53,934 nucleotides of DNA from Clostridia bacterium (GTDB lineage Bacteria > Bacillota > Clostridia > Oscillospirales > Acutalibacteraceae). A model generated the notes under the pieces. The model saw only the letters and a list, made by a program, of their open reading frames with translations, had not been told where the DNA came from and searched no databases. Each line of letters begins with the position of its first letter. The stretch's first letter is position 1. Made by a program: the position numbers and the translations under genes. The stretch spans positions 115,650 to 169,583 of the forward strand of contig JAFQSP010000008.1 of the NCBI GenBank assembly GCA_017409475.1, written 5' to 3'. This document shows, in pieces, positions 41,831 to 49,896 of the stretch.

Positions 41831-43618
41831 CTATTTTGTTACAAGCCGGTGTGATGGAATTGGCAGACGTAGTGGACTCAAAATCCACCGCCAGCGATGG
41901 CGTGCCGGTTCGAGTCCGGCCACCGGCACCACTAAGCTCTCGAAGCTATATGCTTCGGGAGTTTTTCTTTGTTCGGTATCGACACCAACACCCCCGAAAA
42001 CGAACAGATTTCTATGAACCAATGCTTTTCGGGAGTTGTTCGACAATCGGTCACTATTGTTTTCTATTGATAATCTATCCCCGATAATCGTATGGTTATA
42101 ATCAAAATTCGCCGATTTTCCATCATCTGAAGTAAAGAAAAAGCTAACCTTGACGGTTAGCTCAATTTTATTATTATAAACAGTTATTCTTTCGATATAT
42201 TCTCTGAGTAGTAGTTTTGTTTTGTCTATGTGCTGTGGGTTTTGAAGCGCTTTCTTTAGTCTTGTGATTTTAGCCTTGACCTGTGCTTCAGTTACTGTTA
42301 GTTCGGTCTTTTTGCTCTCCTCTGTGGCTATGAGTGTTTCGTTTTCTGCTATCTGCTTTTCTATTGCTGTCAGCCTTTCAGAAAGTGCTTCATTGTAGCC
42401 GATTTTTGCTATAGAGTCAATGAGATTTCCTCTTGCCATCTTTAATCCTTGCAAAGCATTTTTGGCAAGTGTAACGCTCTCACTATCAATATAAAGAGTT
42501 TCCTTAATTTTATCATTGATTTGCTTTGTTATCTGCTCTATAACACCCTCACCAAAAAAGAATTTAATAAGATTGTCTATAACAAATTCTTCAAGTATAT
42601 CGGCACGAATTTCTCTGCTGTCACAAGTTAACTGATTCGCTTGTTTATTGCATTTATAAGTATTGTAGCCCCCCTCACCGTATTTCCTATGATTTCCGTG
42701 CATTTTACATCCACACTCTCCACAATATACAAGTCCTGATAATAAGTACGGAAACTTTGCGTTCGTGGAAGTTTTTGCGGTTAATTTTCTCGAAGCGTTA
42801 GCTCTTTCCCACAGTTCAGGCGATACTATGGCAGGAATAGCATTTTCAATGCGAATAATCTCACTTTCATCTTTATATTTATGCATATTACGCTTTCGTT
42901 TACTATTTCGTTTTGCGGCTTTGTTATAAGTATATACGCCTTTATATCTCTCATTTCTTAAAAGGTCATAACAAGAATTTTTACCAAATGTATTACCATT
43001 TCTTGTGCGGTATCCCTTTCGGTTTAGTTCTTGAATAATAGCATTATATCCATAACCATCAGCAGCCATTCGAAAAATCTCTCTTACGATTATAGCTTCA
43101 GTTTCTTCAATTTCATATCTACCATCAACAATTTTATAACCCAATGGTGCAGTACCACCATTAAATAGAGATTTATGTGCTCTTTCGCACATACCCTTCA
43201 TAACTTCCTTCGATAAAGCCTGAACATAACGCTGGTTAAGAAGAGCATTTAAACCTAATATAAAATCATCACCATTAAAATTCTCCTCTACAGAAACAAG
43301 TTCAATGTTGTTATCTGCAAAGCGTTGTTGATATTGAAATGTATCAACAACATTTCTTGAGAATCTGTCAAGCTTATGTACTATGACTGCTCTAAATTCA
43401 CAAGTCTTGTTTTCTATTGCATTCATCATTCTTTGGAAGTCAGGTCTATTAGTTGTTTGTCCCGAAAAAGCTCTGTCAATATACCAATCTATTATATCAT
43501 AACCGTTAGATTCGGCATATTTTTCTATTGCTCGTTGTTGAGCCTCAATGCTTAGTTCTTTTTGATGGTCGCTACTGAATCGACAATAGCCAACCGCTTT
43601 TATTTTATCAGTATACAT
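41831..43618 (-). CDS. Large serine recombinase (integrase of the element)
   Basis: 595 residues as integrated. The N-terminal resolvase domain has GYCRFSSDHQ with catalytic Ser15, then AFSGQTTNRPDFQRMM and VHKLDRFSRNV. A recombinase domain follows (~160-260), then a zinc ribbon (CGECGCKMHGNHRK and later CNKQANQLTC) and a coiled coil (~385-460). It should integrate and excise the surrounding element at tRNA-Leu. The frame has no stop inside the element: residues after ~563 are encoded by the att core and tRNA. In the predicted circle the frame would end after VVPVVHNQ at 570 residues. AAAGGAAA precedes the ATG. Confidence 0.93.
   Translation of the reverse strand: MYTDKIKAVGYCRFSSDHQKELSIEAQQRAIEKYAESNGYDIIDWYIDRAFSGQTTNRPDFQRMMNAIENKTCEFRAVIVHKLDRFSRNVVDTFQYQQRFADNNIELVSVEENFNGDDFILGLNALLNQRYVQALSKEVMKGMCERAHKSLFNGGTAPLGYKIVDGRYEIEETEAIIVREIFRMAADGYGYNAIIQELNRKGYRTRNGNTFGKNSCYDLLRNERYKGVYTYNKAAKRNSKRKRNMHKYKDESEIIRIENAIPAIVSPELWERANASRKLTAKTSTNAKFPYLLSGLVYCGECGCKMHGNHRKYGEGGYNTYKCNKQANQLTCDSREIRADILEEFVIDNLIKFFFGEGVIEQITKQINDKIKETLYIDSESVTLAKNALQGLKMARGNLIDSIAKIGYNEALSERLTAIEKQIAENETLIATEESKKTELTVTEAQVKAKITRLKKALQNPQHIDKTKLLLREYIERITVYNNKIELTVKVSFFFTSDDGKSANFDYNHTIIGDRLSIENNSDRLSNNSRKALVHRNLFVFGGVGVDTEQRKTPEAYSFESLVVPVAGLEPARHRWRWILSPLRLPIPSHRLVTK
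41845..41931 (+). tRNA. tRNA-Leu (CAA), integration target
   Basis: An 87-nt class II tRNA: acceptor GCCGGTG paired with CACCGGC, discriminator A, encoded CCA (41929-41931), anticodon CAA in the loop CTCAAAA, variable arm and T-arm GGTTCGAGTCC. Its last 12 bases are the attachment core repeated at 51672-51683. The integrated element keeps the tRNA intact by supplying identical 3' bases. Confidence 0.96.
41920..41931 (+). repeat. attL core (12-bp direct repeat)
   Basis: CCACCGGCACCA, the 3' end of tRNA-Leu. The same 12 bases are at 51672-51683; flanking bases differ on both sides. Confidence 0.85.
41934..41966 (+). terminator. Element-supplied terminator behind tRNA-Leu
   Basis: Stem 41937-41946 with 41952-41961 (one G-U), extended by three further pairs, followed by a T5 run. 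It sits in the element just after the att core, so it ends the tRNA transcript when the element is integrated. Confidence 0.7.
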
Positions 43619-43669
43619 AATTTAAATTTCCTTTCTGTAATATCAAAAAAATAATATATTTTTAAAATA

Positions 43670-43698
43670 GGGCTTGGTGCATTTATGTCACCAAGCCC
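43670..43698 (-). terminator. Terminator upstream of the recombinase
   Basis: A perfect 10-bp stem (43670-43679 with 43689-43698); on the minus strand a T-rich tail follows. It lies between the small 56-residue gene and the recombinase start, which suggests the recombinase has separate transcription control. Confidence 0.65.
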
Positions 43699-43711
43699 GT
43701 AGTTTTCTTCA

Positions 43712-43882
43712 TCATTTAATAAATAATTCTTGTGCTATATAGTCAGCCATTGGCTTTAAAAATTCGAGCCAATCATTATCGGCGATATCGCTTTGCTGTA
43801 AGCACTTTATTTCATCATTACAATAGTCAATATAAGGGCTTTTCCCTCTTTGTTTAGTTATTTGAATTTTTAAGAGTTGCAT
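43712..43882 (-). CDS. Small 56-residue protein of unknown function
   Basis: 56 residues starting MQLLKIQITKQRGKSPYIDY, with an AAGGTG-type ribosome binding site about 10 bases upstream. It is acidic at the C-terminus (DNDWLEFLKPMADYIAQELF). No family was recognised. It is too short for many gene callers but has a proper start, stop and position behind the 128-residue gene in the same direction. Confidence 0.55.
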   Translation of the reverse strand: MQLLKIQITKQRGKSPYIDYCNDEIKCLQQSDIADNDWLEFLKPMADYIAQELFIK

Positions 43883-44018
43883 TACAACTCAACACCTTTA
43901 TTGGTGTATAGTTCCGAGAAACTCGGAGTCGTAGAACGCAGTATCAGCGCACCTATTTTCTACAGTACCATAAAACGCATACATTAAGTACCGTCTTACT
44001 ACAAATACGATTTACAGT

Positions 44019-44405
44019 TTATTTGATTTTAACCGCTATTGTTTTTTCTTCACCTTCAACAATATCAATGTCCGTAAAAGTGAAGCAAGTTTGATTTTTA
44101 TAATCAAATTTATAATGTTCAAGGATTTCTTTAACCAATGGAGCACAGTAAATTACTTTACGCTTCGACATTGCTTTGAGTGGAAAACCCTCTTCTGTAG
44201 ATGTTATTAGCAAATACTCATCTGAATAACTAACATTAACATAATCGGGGTTATCTAACATATTAAGTACATTGTTAGAGAACTCAATACGTTTTCCACA
44301 CTTGTGATAAATAAAAGTTATGCCTCCATTTCCTGCTCCTCTTATAACTGGTTTAGCTACAGCTTTTGTAGCAACTATTGATTTTAAAATTTCACGCTTA
44401 ATCAT
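44019..44405 (-). CDS. Element protein of unknown function, 128 residues
   Basis: 128 residues, basic N-terminus, no signal or membrane helix. No family was recognised. Its ATG overlaps the end of the preceding 114-residue gene by 4 bases (ATGA), so the two are translationally coupled in the operon that starts with the DUF927 gene. Confidence 0.7.
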   Translation of the reverse strand: MIKREILKSIVATKAVAKPVIRGAGNGGITFIYHKCGKRIEFSNNVLNMLDNPDYVNVSYSDEYLLITSTEEGFPLKAMSKRKVIYCAPLVKEILEHYKFDYKNQTCFTFTDIDIVEGEEKTIAVKIK

Positions 44406-44746
44406 TCGAAAACAACCTCCTCAGATTCGTCAAATATTGGCTCTAATGAGCTGAATTTGGAATAAACTTTTCCATTTATTTCACGGTTGATTAGTGTAAA
44501 AGATATTCTTACATTAAGAAAATCTTCTGTATCTAATTCACCGTTTACATCAGCAAAATGCATTGCGAAATTATTAAGCAGATTACTTGCTAATGCAATG
44601 CTGATATTTAACTCTGAACTACGACCGTCTACAGCCACATTTAACCATAGATATTTATTGTCGCTACTAACACTTTGGTTAGTGATTTTACCCGTATAAT
44701 TTCCTTCGGGTAGGTTGTTTATTGTTTGTACAACCTGTATGCGCAT
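44402..44746 (-). CDS. Element protein of unknown function, 114 residues, possibly OB-fold
   Basis: 114 residues, mostly beta strands by pattern (EGNYTGKITNQSV; YLWLNVAVDG), suggesting a small OB-fold or beta-barrel, perhaps a nucleic-acid-binding accessory to the upstream ATPase. This is inference from sequence pattern only. AGGAAG precedes the ATG. Confidence 0.65.
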   Translation of the reverse strand: MRIQVVQTINNLPEGNYTGKITNQSVSSDNKYLWLNVAVDGRSSELNISIALASNLLNNFAMHFADVNGELDTEDFLNVRISFTLINREINGKVYSKFSSLEPIFDESEEVVFE

Positions 44747-44768
44747 ATTAACGCACTTCCTTTCTTTT

Positions 44769-46544
44769 TTAAAATTTTATATCAACATCATCAAAATTAT
44801 CGGATGATACTGATTCAAAAATAGATTGGTGCTTTGTTATGTGTTCGCTACTGCACATAGGCAGTTTAAATACATAACAATGCTGTAGTGGCAAGTCTTT
44901 TGATAACTTAACCCTTTTGTATGCTCTGTCTTTTTCGCAGAGCAGGATTTGTTTTTGTCGCCATTTCTCAACAAGGGTTTTTATACTCTCGTAACCATTT
45001 TTAGCAAGTAGAGCTTCGGCAACCGATTTTAGTATTGATATTTCAACAGAATTACTGCCTTTGATTATTTTGCCTTCCACACAAGATTCATAATCGCTAA
45101 TATTTGCTCTAATGAATTTGGAAGAATTACGACTGATATAATCCAAAATACAATCAAGAGCTTTATCTGCTATGTCAGTTTCCGTATTTATACGGTTTTC
45201 AAGTGTGTATATGTACTCCTTGATATGTTCTTCGCAAAATTCCAAGCCAAAGCAATCGTTGACATATATAGCTGTAAGATATACTACGGATAGCTTTTCG
45301 AGAATACGGTCGGTAAGCTCACCTTTACAACCTTTATACTCGGTTTTAAGCTTATCAACACAAATATTGTAATCTTCTATTATTCTATCAGGTGTATCAA
45401 TCATATAGCTAATAAAGTCATCATACAACAATCCATAATTATTTAAGACTGTTGTTTTGATAATATTGCTATGCTCTGCATTTAGCGTAAGTTCATCGGT
45501 AAGCTCGAAAATTCTTGCTCTTATACCATTTGGAGCTGAGCTATCGATTATACTATGTTCACTTGTAACGATAATCGCAGAATTGAACTCTGCCGTTTCC
45601 TTTAATTCGCCTGATGTGTTAAGCCTTTTTCGTTCTCTACCACTACAAATTTGATATAAGAGTTTGCGAGATTGTAGTGCTTCTGCTGTTCCTGCTTCAT
45701 CCAAAACAACGGTATGTCCGTTGCTTTGGGAAACAAAGTTTAGAACGGCATTAGAAGTACCGCTAAAGTTCGTAATAAGTCCTCTGTCAAATATTGGATT
45801 AGATGTTATAGAGGTCGAAAGCATTGCGGCAGTAGTTTTACCCTTGCTCGAAAGATTATTTAAAGCAAATATTAAGCATCCAAAATCAAAGTGTTTATTG
45901 AGATAAGCCAATATTATTGAACAAAAGCCAATAAGCCAAACAAATAGTAATGGTGTATATTGTAATACTTGCGATTTTATCATATCGAGATAGATTTCTT
46001 TAGAGCCTTTAGGATAGAAATCTATACCACCGATATACTTACTTGAAGTCTTAGATTCAGGAAAAGACTTTGATGACAGAAATAAATCCCCGTTCCAACC
46101 GAGTGTAGTATGTACTGTTTGTGTTTCTGCTTTATATGCTGACATCATCAAATATCTTTGTAACTCCTTTGCTTGTCGTTCATCATAAAGCACACCCATT
46201 TTCAACAACTCTTTTAGTCCAAGTGTCGTTAATACTTCTGCTTTAACATCAAAGTATATATATTCACCATTCAGCATCGCTTTGATTGTGTAACTTCTTT
46301 CATTGGTTACTATATCAATGTTACACTTTGATATTTCAAAGCGAGAAGCTATTGAAGCAATAAAATAGTATGTTTCATTATTCTTAGTTTTACTTAAAAT
46401 CATACATATCCAATTATCCATTACTACAAACGGAAACATATCGCCTGACTCTTCAGCATAGTAATCATATTCTTCCTTTGTTATACCACTACAACAAAAT
46501 GGTTTTACTTCAGTTTTTCGAATAGATTTAAGGTTGATTTTCAT
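44769..46544 (-). CDS. DUF927-type P-loop ATPase, putative replication helicase of the element
   Basis: 591 residues. The start at 46544 is set by a perfect AAGGAGGTGATAAAA-ATG arrangement; a longer frame upstream lacks one. The P-loop is LSSKGKTTAAML at about residue 245-255 and a Walker B-like TVVLDEAGTAEAL follows. DUF927 proteins are found in mobile elements and are related to replicative or packaging ATPases. The natural guess is element replication, not shown. A consensus promoter lies 60 bases upstream. Confidence 0.8.
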   Translation of the reverse strand: MKINLKSIRKTEVKPFCCSGITKEEYDYYAEESGDMFPFVVMDNWICMILSKTKNNETYYFIASIASRFEISKCNIDIVTNERSYTIKAMLNGEYIYFDVKAEVLTTLGLKELLKMGVLYDERQAKELQRYLMMSAYKAETQTVHTTLGWNGDLFLSSKSFPESKTSSKYIGGIDFYPKGSKEIYLDMIKSQVLQYTPLLFVWLIGFCSIILAYLNKHFDFGCLIFALNNLSSKGKTTAAMLSTSITSNPIFDRGLITNFSGTSNAVLNFVSQSNGHTVVLDEAGTAEALQSRKLLYQICSGRERKRLNTSGELKETAEFNSAIIVTSEHSIIDSSAPNGIRARIFELTDELTLNAEHSNIIKTTVLNNYGLLYDDFISYMIDTPDRIIEDYNICVDKLKTEYKGCKGELTDRILEKLSVVYLTAIYVNDCFGLEFCEEHIKEYIYTLENRINTETDIADKALDCILDYISRNSSKFIRANISDYESCVEGKIIKGSNSVEISILKSVAEALLAKNGYESIKTLVEKWRQKQILLCEKDRAYKRVKLSKDLPLQHCYVFKLPMCSSEHITKHQSIFESVSSDNFDDVDIKF

Positions 46545-46603
46545 TTTTATCACCTCCTTGCGAAATTTATATTGCAGTTTGTATTTTTCCGCCCTGCAAG
46601 TAT

Positions 46604-46632
46604 ATAATAACACACAATTTCGGTTATGTCAA
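46604..46632 (-). promoter_or_regulatory. Promoter of the DUF927 operon
   Basis: On the minus strand: TTGACA (46632-46627), a 17-base spacer and TATTAT (46609-46604), about 60 bases before the ATG. Confidence 0.7.
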
Positions 46633-46924
46633 ATTTGCTAAGTTTTAGTTGCGTAGGAAAAATCCATTTGTGCACTTTGCACAAACGAGAACTCACAAGC
46701 CAAACGATAAAGGCTTCTAATGTCTTCAATTTTTTCAGCAACAATCATTTGGCGCTAAGCACATTTAAGATGTTTTTGCGTTTTTTTAAAAATACAAGAT
46801 GGGTTGATGCCAAGATTGTTTGACCTAAACAGTTTTTAGATTTTGAAAATTAAAAATTTTTAAAAAATTTTTTGAAGACCAAAAATAAGACTTTTTTAAA
46901 CATTATGTCAAATTGCACAAATAC

Positions 46925-46950
46925 AAAAAAATAGCAGTCTTAACTGCTAT
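46925..46950 (-). terminator. Terminator of the DUF1643 gene
   Basis: A perfect 8-bp stem (46931-46938 with 46943-46950) and, on the minus strand, a T6 run. Confidence 0.7.
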
Positions 46951-47024
46951 CAAAAACCATCTTACGACAGTTTTTGAATTTTCATTTTGATAGCCAACTA
47001 AAATGCTTATTGTTGTTATAAGAA

Positions 47025-47519
47025 TTATATTATTGACTCAATCAACCAGTGCCGACAGCGAGGTGATAGAGGATGTGAGAAAGCCTGACCCGAGCTGTCA
47101 ATTATTGTGTGCAGTTTTTCAGGACAGGTCTTTTTGAGTGCTTCGAGCAACCGTTCTTTTTCTTCTGTGTGTGCAGTTCCTCTGCCGTATGCTACGATTA
47201 CCACATCAGCCTTGCCGCACTCCTCGAGCACAATAGAACTGTTTATTCGGTCTGTTTCGGGCTTTTTGTAGTCCAATCCACAAAAGACATTGACTATCGA
47301 AATGCCACCGAAATTTTGTGCAACAGCGTTGTTATAGCACAACATTGTGGTCTGGTCGGTCAGAAGCTCATCTGCTGTTGATGGTTGGCTCATTATTATA
47401 CACGCTTTAGGCTTCTTTTCATCCCATACGGATTCGAGTTTATAACGTTTCTTTCCATCTTTAGAAAAGATAGCACTTCTTGTAATATGACTTATTCTTT
47501 CAGTTAGATTATTATTCAT
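47025..47519 (-). CDS. DUF1643 family protein
   Basis: 164 residues. The family pattern is visible: ACIIMSQPSTADELLTDQT, ISIVNVFCGLDYKKP, VVIVAYGRGTAH and a C-terminal HPLSPRCRHW. DUF1643 proteins are scattered in mobile elements and phages and have no settled function. It starts 2 bases after the preceding 135-residue gene, so the two are likely coupled. Confidence 0.85.
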   Translation of the reverse strand: MNNNLTERISHITRSAIFSKDGKKRYKLESVWDEKKPKACIIMSQPSTADELLTDQTTMLCYNNAVAQNFGGISIVNVFCGLDYKKPETDRINSSIVLEECGKADVVIVAYGRGTAHTEEKERLLEALKKTCPEKLHTIIDSSGQAFSHPLSPRCRHWLIESII

Positions 47520-47521
47520 TT

Positions 47522-47929
47522 TTATTCCTCCAATGTTAAATACTTATTATTTATAAATCGTGCTTGTTCGAATATTGCTTGTTGTTCAGGTGATAAAATA
47601 TTTATAGGCAGCAATAGGTAGATAGCATAATCGGCAGATATGACAAAACACCCAAGAACGTATACAAAAAGTTCTTGGGTGTTTATTGATGATAGAAATA
47701 TTTTATCGGCAAATTCTATATTATCTGCCGATATTGGCTCACACATTTCAAAAGCTTTGTAATTTGTTATTTCTGCCTCATTTTCTAAAATGTATATGCT
47801 ACCGATATCCCTGATTGTATTGATTCCGTATAGCTCAAACAATTCTTTTAAATACTGTTTAACTATAATCTTTTCTTGCTGTGTTACACCGCTATTTTCA
47901 AGCGTTGCGAAGTCGGTAATTTTCTTCAT
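47522..47929 (-). CDS. Element protein of unknown function, 135 residues
   Basis: 135 residues, acidic, with a helical N-terminus (VTQQEKIIVKQYLKELFELY) and one hydrophobic stretch (LFVYVLGCFVISADYAIYLLL) at ~90-110 that may be a buried helix or membrane segment. No family recognised. GAGGTAG precedes the ATG, which directly follows the stop of the 39-residue peptide. Confidence 0.65.
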   Translation of the reverse strand: MKKITDFATLENSGVTQQEKIIVKQYLKELFELYGINTIRDIGSIYILENEAEITNYKAFEMCEPISADNIEFADKIFLSSINTQELFVYVLGCFVISADYAIYLLLPINILSPEQQAIFEQARFINNKYLTLEE

Positions 47930-48049
47930 TTATCTACCTCGTTTCCTTTTGTTTTTAGGTGTCTTAACTCCACAATAAAGTGATATTGCCGCCGTACACC
48001 CAGATATAAAGTATTCAGTTGCTATCTTCGAAACTAATGCAAAAAACAT
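47930..48049 (-). CDS. Tiny membrane peptide, 39 residues
   Basis: 39 residues: a hydrophobic half (FFALVSKIATEYFISGC) followed by a very basic tail (KTPKNKRKRGR). GAGG lies about 10 bases before the ATG. The TAA is immediately followed by the next ATG, and the preceding peptide gene ends one base upstream of its start region, so it belongs to a tight run of four genes. Confidence 0.5.
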   Translation of the reverse strand: MFFALVSKIATEYFISGCTAAISLYCGVKTPKNKRKRGR

Positions 48050-48050
48050 A

Positions 48051-48149
48051 TTAAAAAACCTCGCTTTCTTTTTGTCTGCTCAACAATAATTTATCAGCCG
48101 CTAATAACAGGGTAAATGTGGCAATAAAGCCACCGATGAAGTAATTCAT
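48051..48149 (-). CDS. Tiny membrane peptide, 32 residues
   Basis: 32 residues with one membrane segment starting MNYFIGGFIATFTLLLA and a charged tail. GAGGG is 4-5 bases before the ATG. It resembles the very small DUF3789-like peptides found in element and phage genomes, though the family is not certain. Confidence 0.5.
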   Translation of the reverse strand: MNYFIGGFIATFTLLLAADKLLLSRQKESEVF

Positions 48150-48186
48150 ATCATCCCTCACTTTCTATGTTTGTTTTATATAGAAA

Positions 48187-48217
48187 GCCCCATATCCGCA
48201 ATTAAGCAGATATGGGG
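48187..48217 (-). terminator. Terminator-like hairpin after the SHOCT gene
   Basis: 9-bp stem (48188-48196 with 48209-48217); the T-tail on the minus strand is short (CTTTCTATA). Confidence 0.5.
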
Positions 48218-48239
48218 TATCTTTAAAGAAACTTTATAT

Positions 48240-49490
48240 TTATAACTTTGCTAATAAATCAGCTTTTTTAGTTGCAAATTCTTCTTCGGTTATGACTCCT
48301 GCATCTTTAAGCTTTTGCAATTTTTCAAGTTGCTCCAATGGGTCAATTGCTTTCTCCGCTTGCTGAACTATAATAGGTTTCTTTGCTTCCTCACGAGCAA
48401 GTCGCTTATAAAGATTATAAATCTCAACAACTCTTTCTGCTTCGGTAGTACTTAATGTTTGAATTTTTAAGTTAGTTCCCGCAGTAAAAATTGTGAGGTC
48501 GCAAAGCTTTAAAGCGGCATTAAGTAAGGTTACTGTTAAGCTATCACTATTCGCTTGCTCGGTTGACATCGAAACAATATCTTCATAGTAAAACTTCTTA
48601 ACATTTTGTGCAACACCAAATACTTCTCTATCAAGCATTACAAATTGTCTTGTTGTACACATTAAGAAATCTTTTGCAGTAATGCTGTCTACACCCCAAG
48701 CAAAATATATGATAAGTTCATCTTCTTCCATATATTTTTTTGCTTCGTTGTATGCTTCATCACCAATTTTTTCGTGAATAAATTTATCTATTTCTTGTTC
48801 GGTAATTTCAAAGTCTGATTTTTCAAGACATTCGAAATAGTATTTAAGATTCACAAAATCTGTTTCTCTTAAACGAGCAGGTATACAGAAAAGCAGTTCA
48901 CCGTTACAAAGTATTTTATTTGTTTCGCCTTCAGTTTCAAAGCCTATAGATGTAATTTCGGCTAACGGAATTTTTATATTATAGAAAAATTGCGGATTAT
49001 CTTCTAATGCAATTCGTGCATATAAAAAATCAGTAGTAACCGTTAAATACTCTTTAGTTGTATTATTATCTAAAAGGAAAATAATTTGTTCGCTGTCGGG
49101 TAAATCTGCAAATCTTTTTAATACATCTCTGCGAGTAACCTTATCTTCGGTATAAGGCAACATTTTCAGTTTACTCACTTTAAGACTCGAAGCAGGTAAA
49201 ACAAGCTTTTTCATATATTCTTTAGTAAAAGCTAAAGTATCAGCCATTGAATTGATAGCAAAAATCCCTGTTTTTGTGGCATCTTTACCCGAAAGAATTT
49301 TGTCACATTTGATTTTGCTATTGGCTTCCGCTTCTTCTCGTGCTTTTCTTTCGGCTTCTTCTCGTGCTGCTGCTTCTGCGGCTCGTGCTTCTTTAGCGGC
49401 ATCCATTTTTGCTTTTGCTTGGTCTGCGGCATTTTTGGCAGTATCTTTTGCCGCCTTTGCGGCATCCTTTAAAGAATCTAAAAATCCCAT
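48240..49490 (-). CDS. SHOCT-domain protein with PH-like repeats
   Basis: 416 residues. Residues ~5-60 form an Ala/Lys/Glu-rich coiled coil (DSLKDAAKAAKDTAKNAADQ). Two beta-rich segments, ~130-230 and ~255-345, resemble bacterial PH (YokE-like) domains. The C-terminus is a SHOCT domain (EQLEKLQKLKDAGVITEEEF). No membrane segment. SHOCT/PH proteins are common in mobile elements and are thought to act in membrane- or protein-binding. AAAAGGAG precedes the ATG. Gene spacing links it to the two genes upstream. Confidence 0.78.
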   Translation of the reverse strand: MGFLDSLKDAAKAAKDTAKNAADQAKAKMDAAKEARAAEAAAREEAERKAREEAEANSKIKCDKILSGKDATKTGIFAINSMADTLAFTKEYMKKLVLPASSLKVSKLKMLPYTEDKVTRRDVLKRFADLPDSEQIIFLLDNNTTKEYLTVTTDFLYARIALEDNPQFFYNIKIPLAEITSIGFETEGETNKILCNGELLFCIPARLRETDFVNLKYYFECLEKSDFEITEQEIDKFIHEKIGDEAYNEAKKYMEEDELIIYFAWGVDSITAKDFLMCTTRQFVMLDREVFGVAQNVKKFYYEDIVSMSTEQANSDSLTVTLLNAALKLCDLTIFTAGTNLKIQTLSTTEAERVVEIYNLYKRLAREEAKKPIIVQQAEKAIDPLEQLEKLQKLKDAGVITEEEFATKKADLLAKL

Positions 49491-49505
49491 ATTTTACTCC
49501 TTTTG

Positions 49506-49799
49506 TTATGATAATAATGCATCAGTTAATTCGCCAACTTGTGCCCAATAAAATACACCTATTACAACTACTACTGCGAAAATTGTAACCAAACTTAAAG
49601 TGCGTTCTTTAGCGGCAACCTCTAAAAACTCTTTAGGTGTAAGGTTTTCTTTTTTATATGCCATAACCAAATCAACAATAGCTAATACAATGCTTAATAT
49701 GTATACAATTAAGCCAAAGGTTGAGTTGATAATCAACATAATCAATATTGAAGCAATAGTGCCAATTAATGAAAACAATCCTAAATTTTTCTTATCCAT
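49506..49799 (-). CDS. Small membrane protein, 97 residues
   Basis: 97 residues with three hydrophobic segments, the third at the C-terminal third, and a charged loop KKENLTPKEF. No family recognised. AAAGGAG precedes the ATG. Its stop is 15 bases before the SHOCT gene start, so the two are probably cotranscribed. Confidence 0.68.
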   Translation of the reverse strand: MDKKNLGLFSLIGTIASILIMLIINSTFGLIVYILSIVLAIVDLVMAYKKENLTPKEFLEVAAKERTLSLVTIFAVVVVIGVFYWAQVGELTDALLS

Positions 49800-49896
49800 T
49801 TTAAAGACTCCTTTTTATATGTTTATTTTTATTATTTTATCGGCTAAAATCCTACCCTCCTATCAATATTATCTGCCGATATAGATAATTAAATTA

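Larger units (their letters stand above)
46545..47024. other. 480-bp non-coding region of the element, candidate control or origin region
   Basis: Contains the promoter at 46604-46632, a perfect palindrome TTTGTGCA-CTT-TGCACAAA at 46667-46685 with its right half TTGCACAAA repeated at 46913-46921, the 12-base direct repeat TTATGTCAAATT at 46624 and 46903, an AT-rich stretch at 46841-46873 and a terminator at 46925-46950. No gene is seen. Confidence 0.55.

Noticed and set aside
41802-42087. Two open frames on the plus strand through tRNA-Leu.
   Set aside because: They are typical spurious translations of a tRNA-Leu gene and overlap the recombinase; the frames have no ribosome binding sites.
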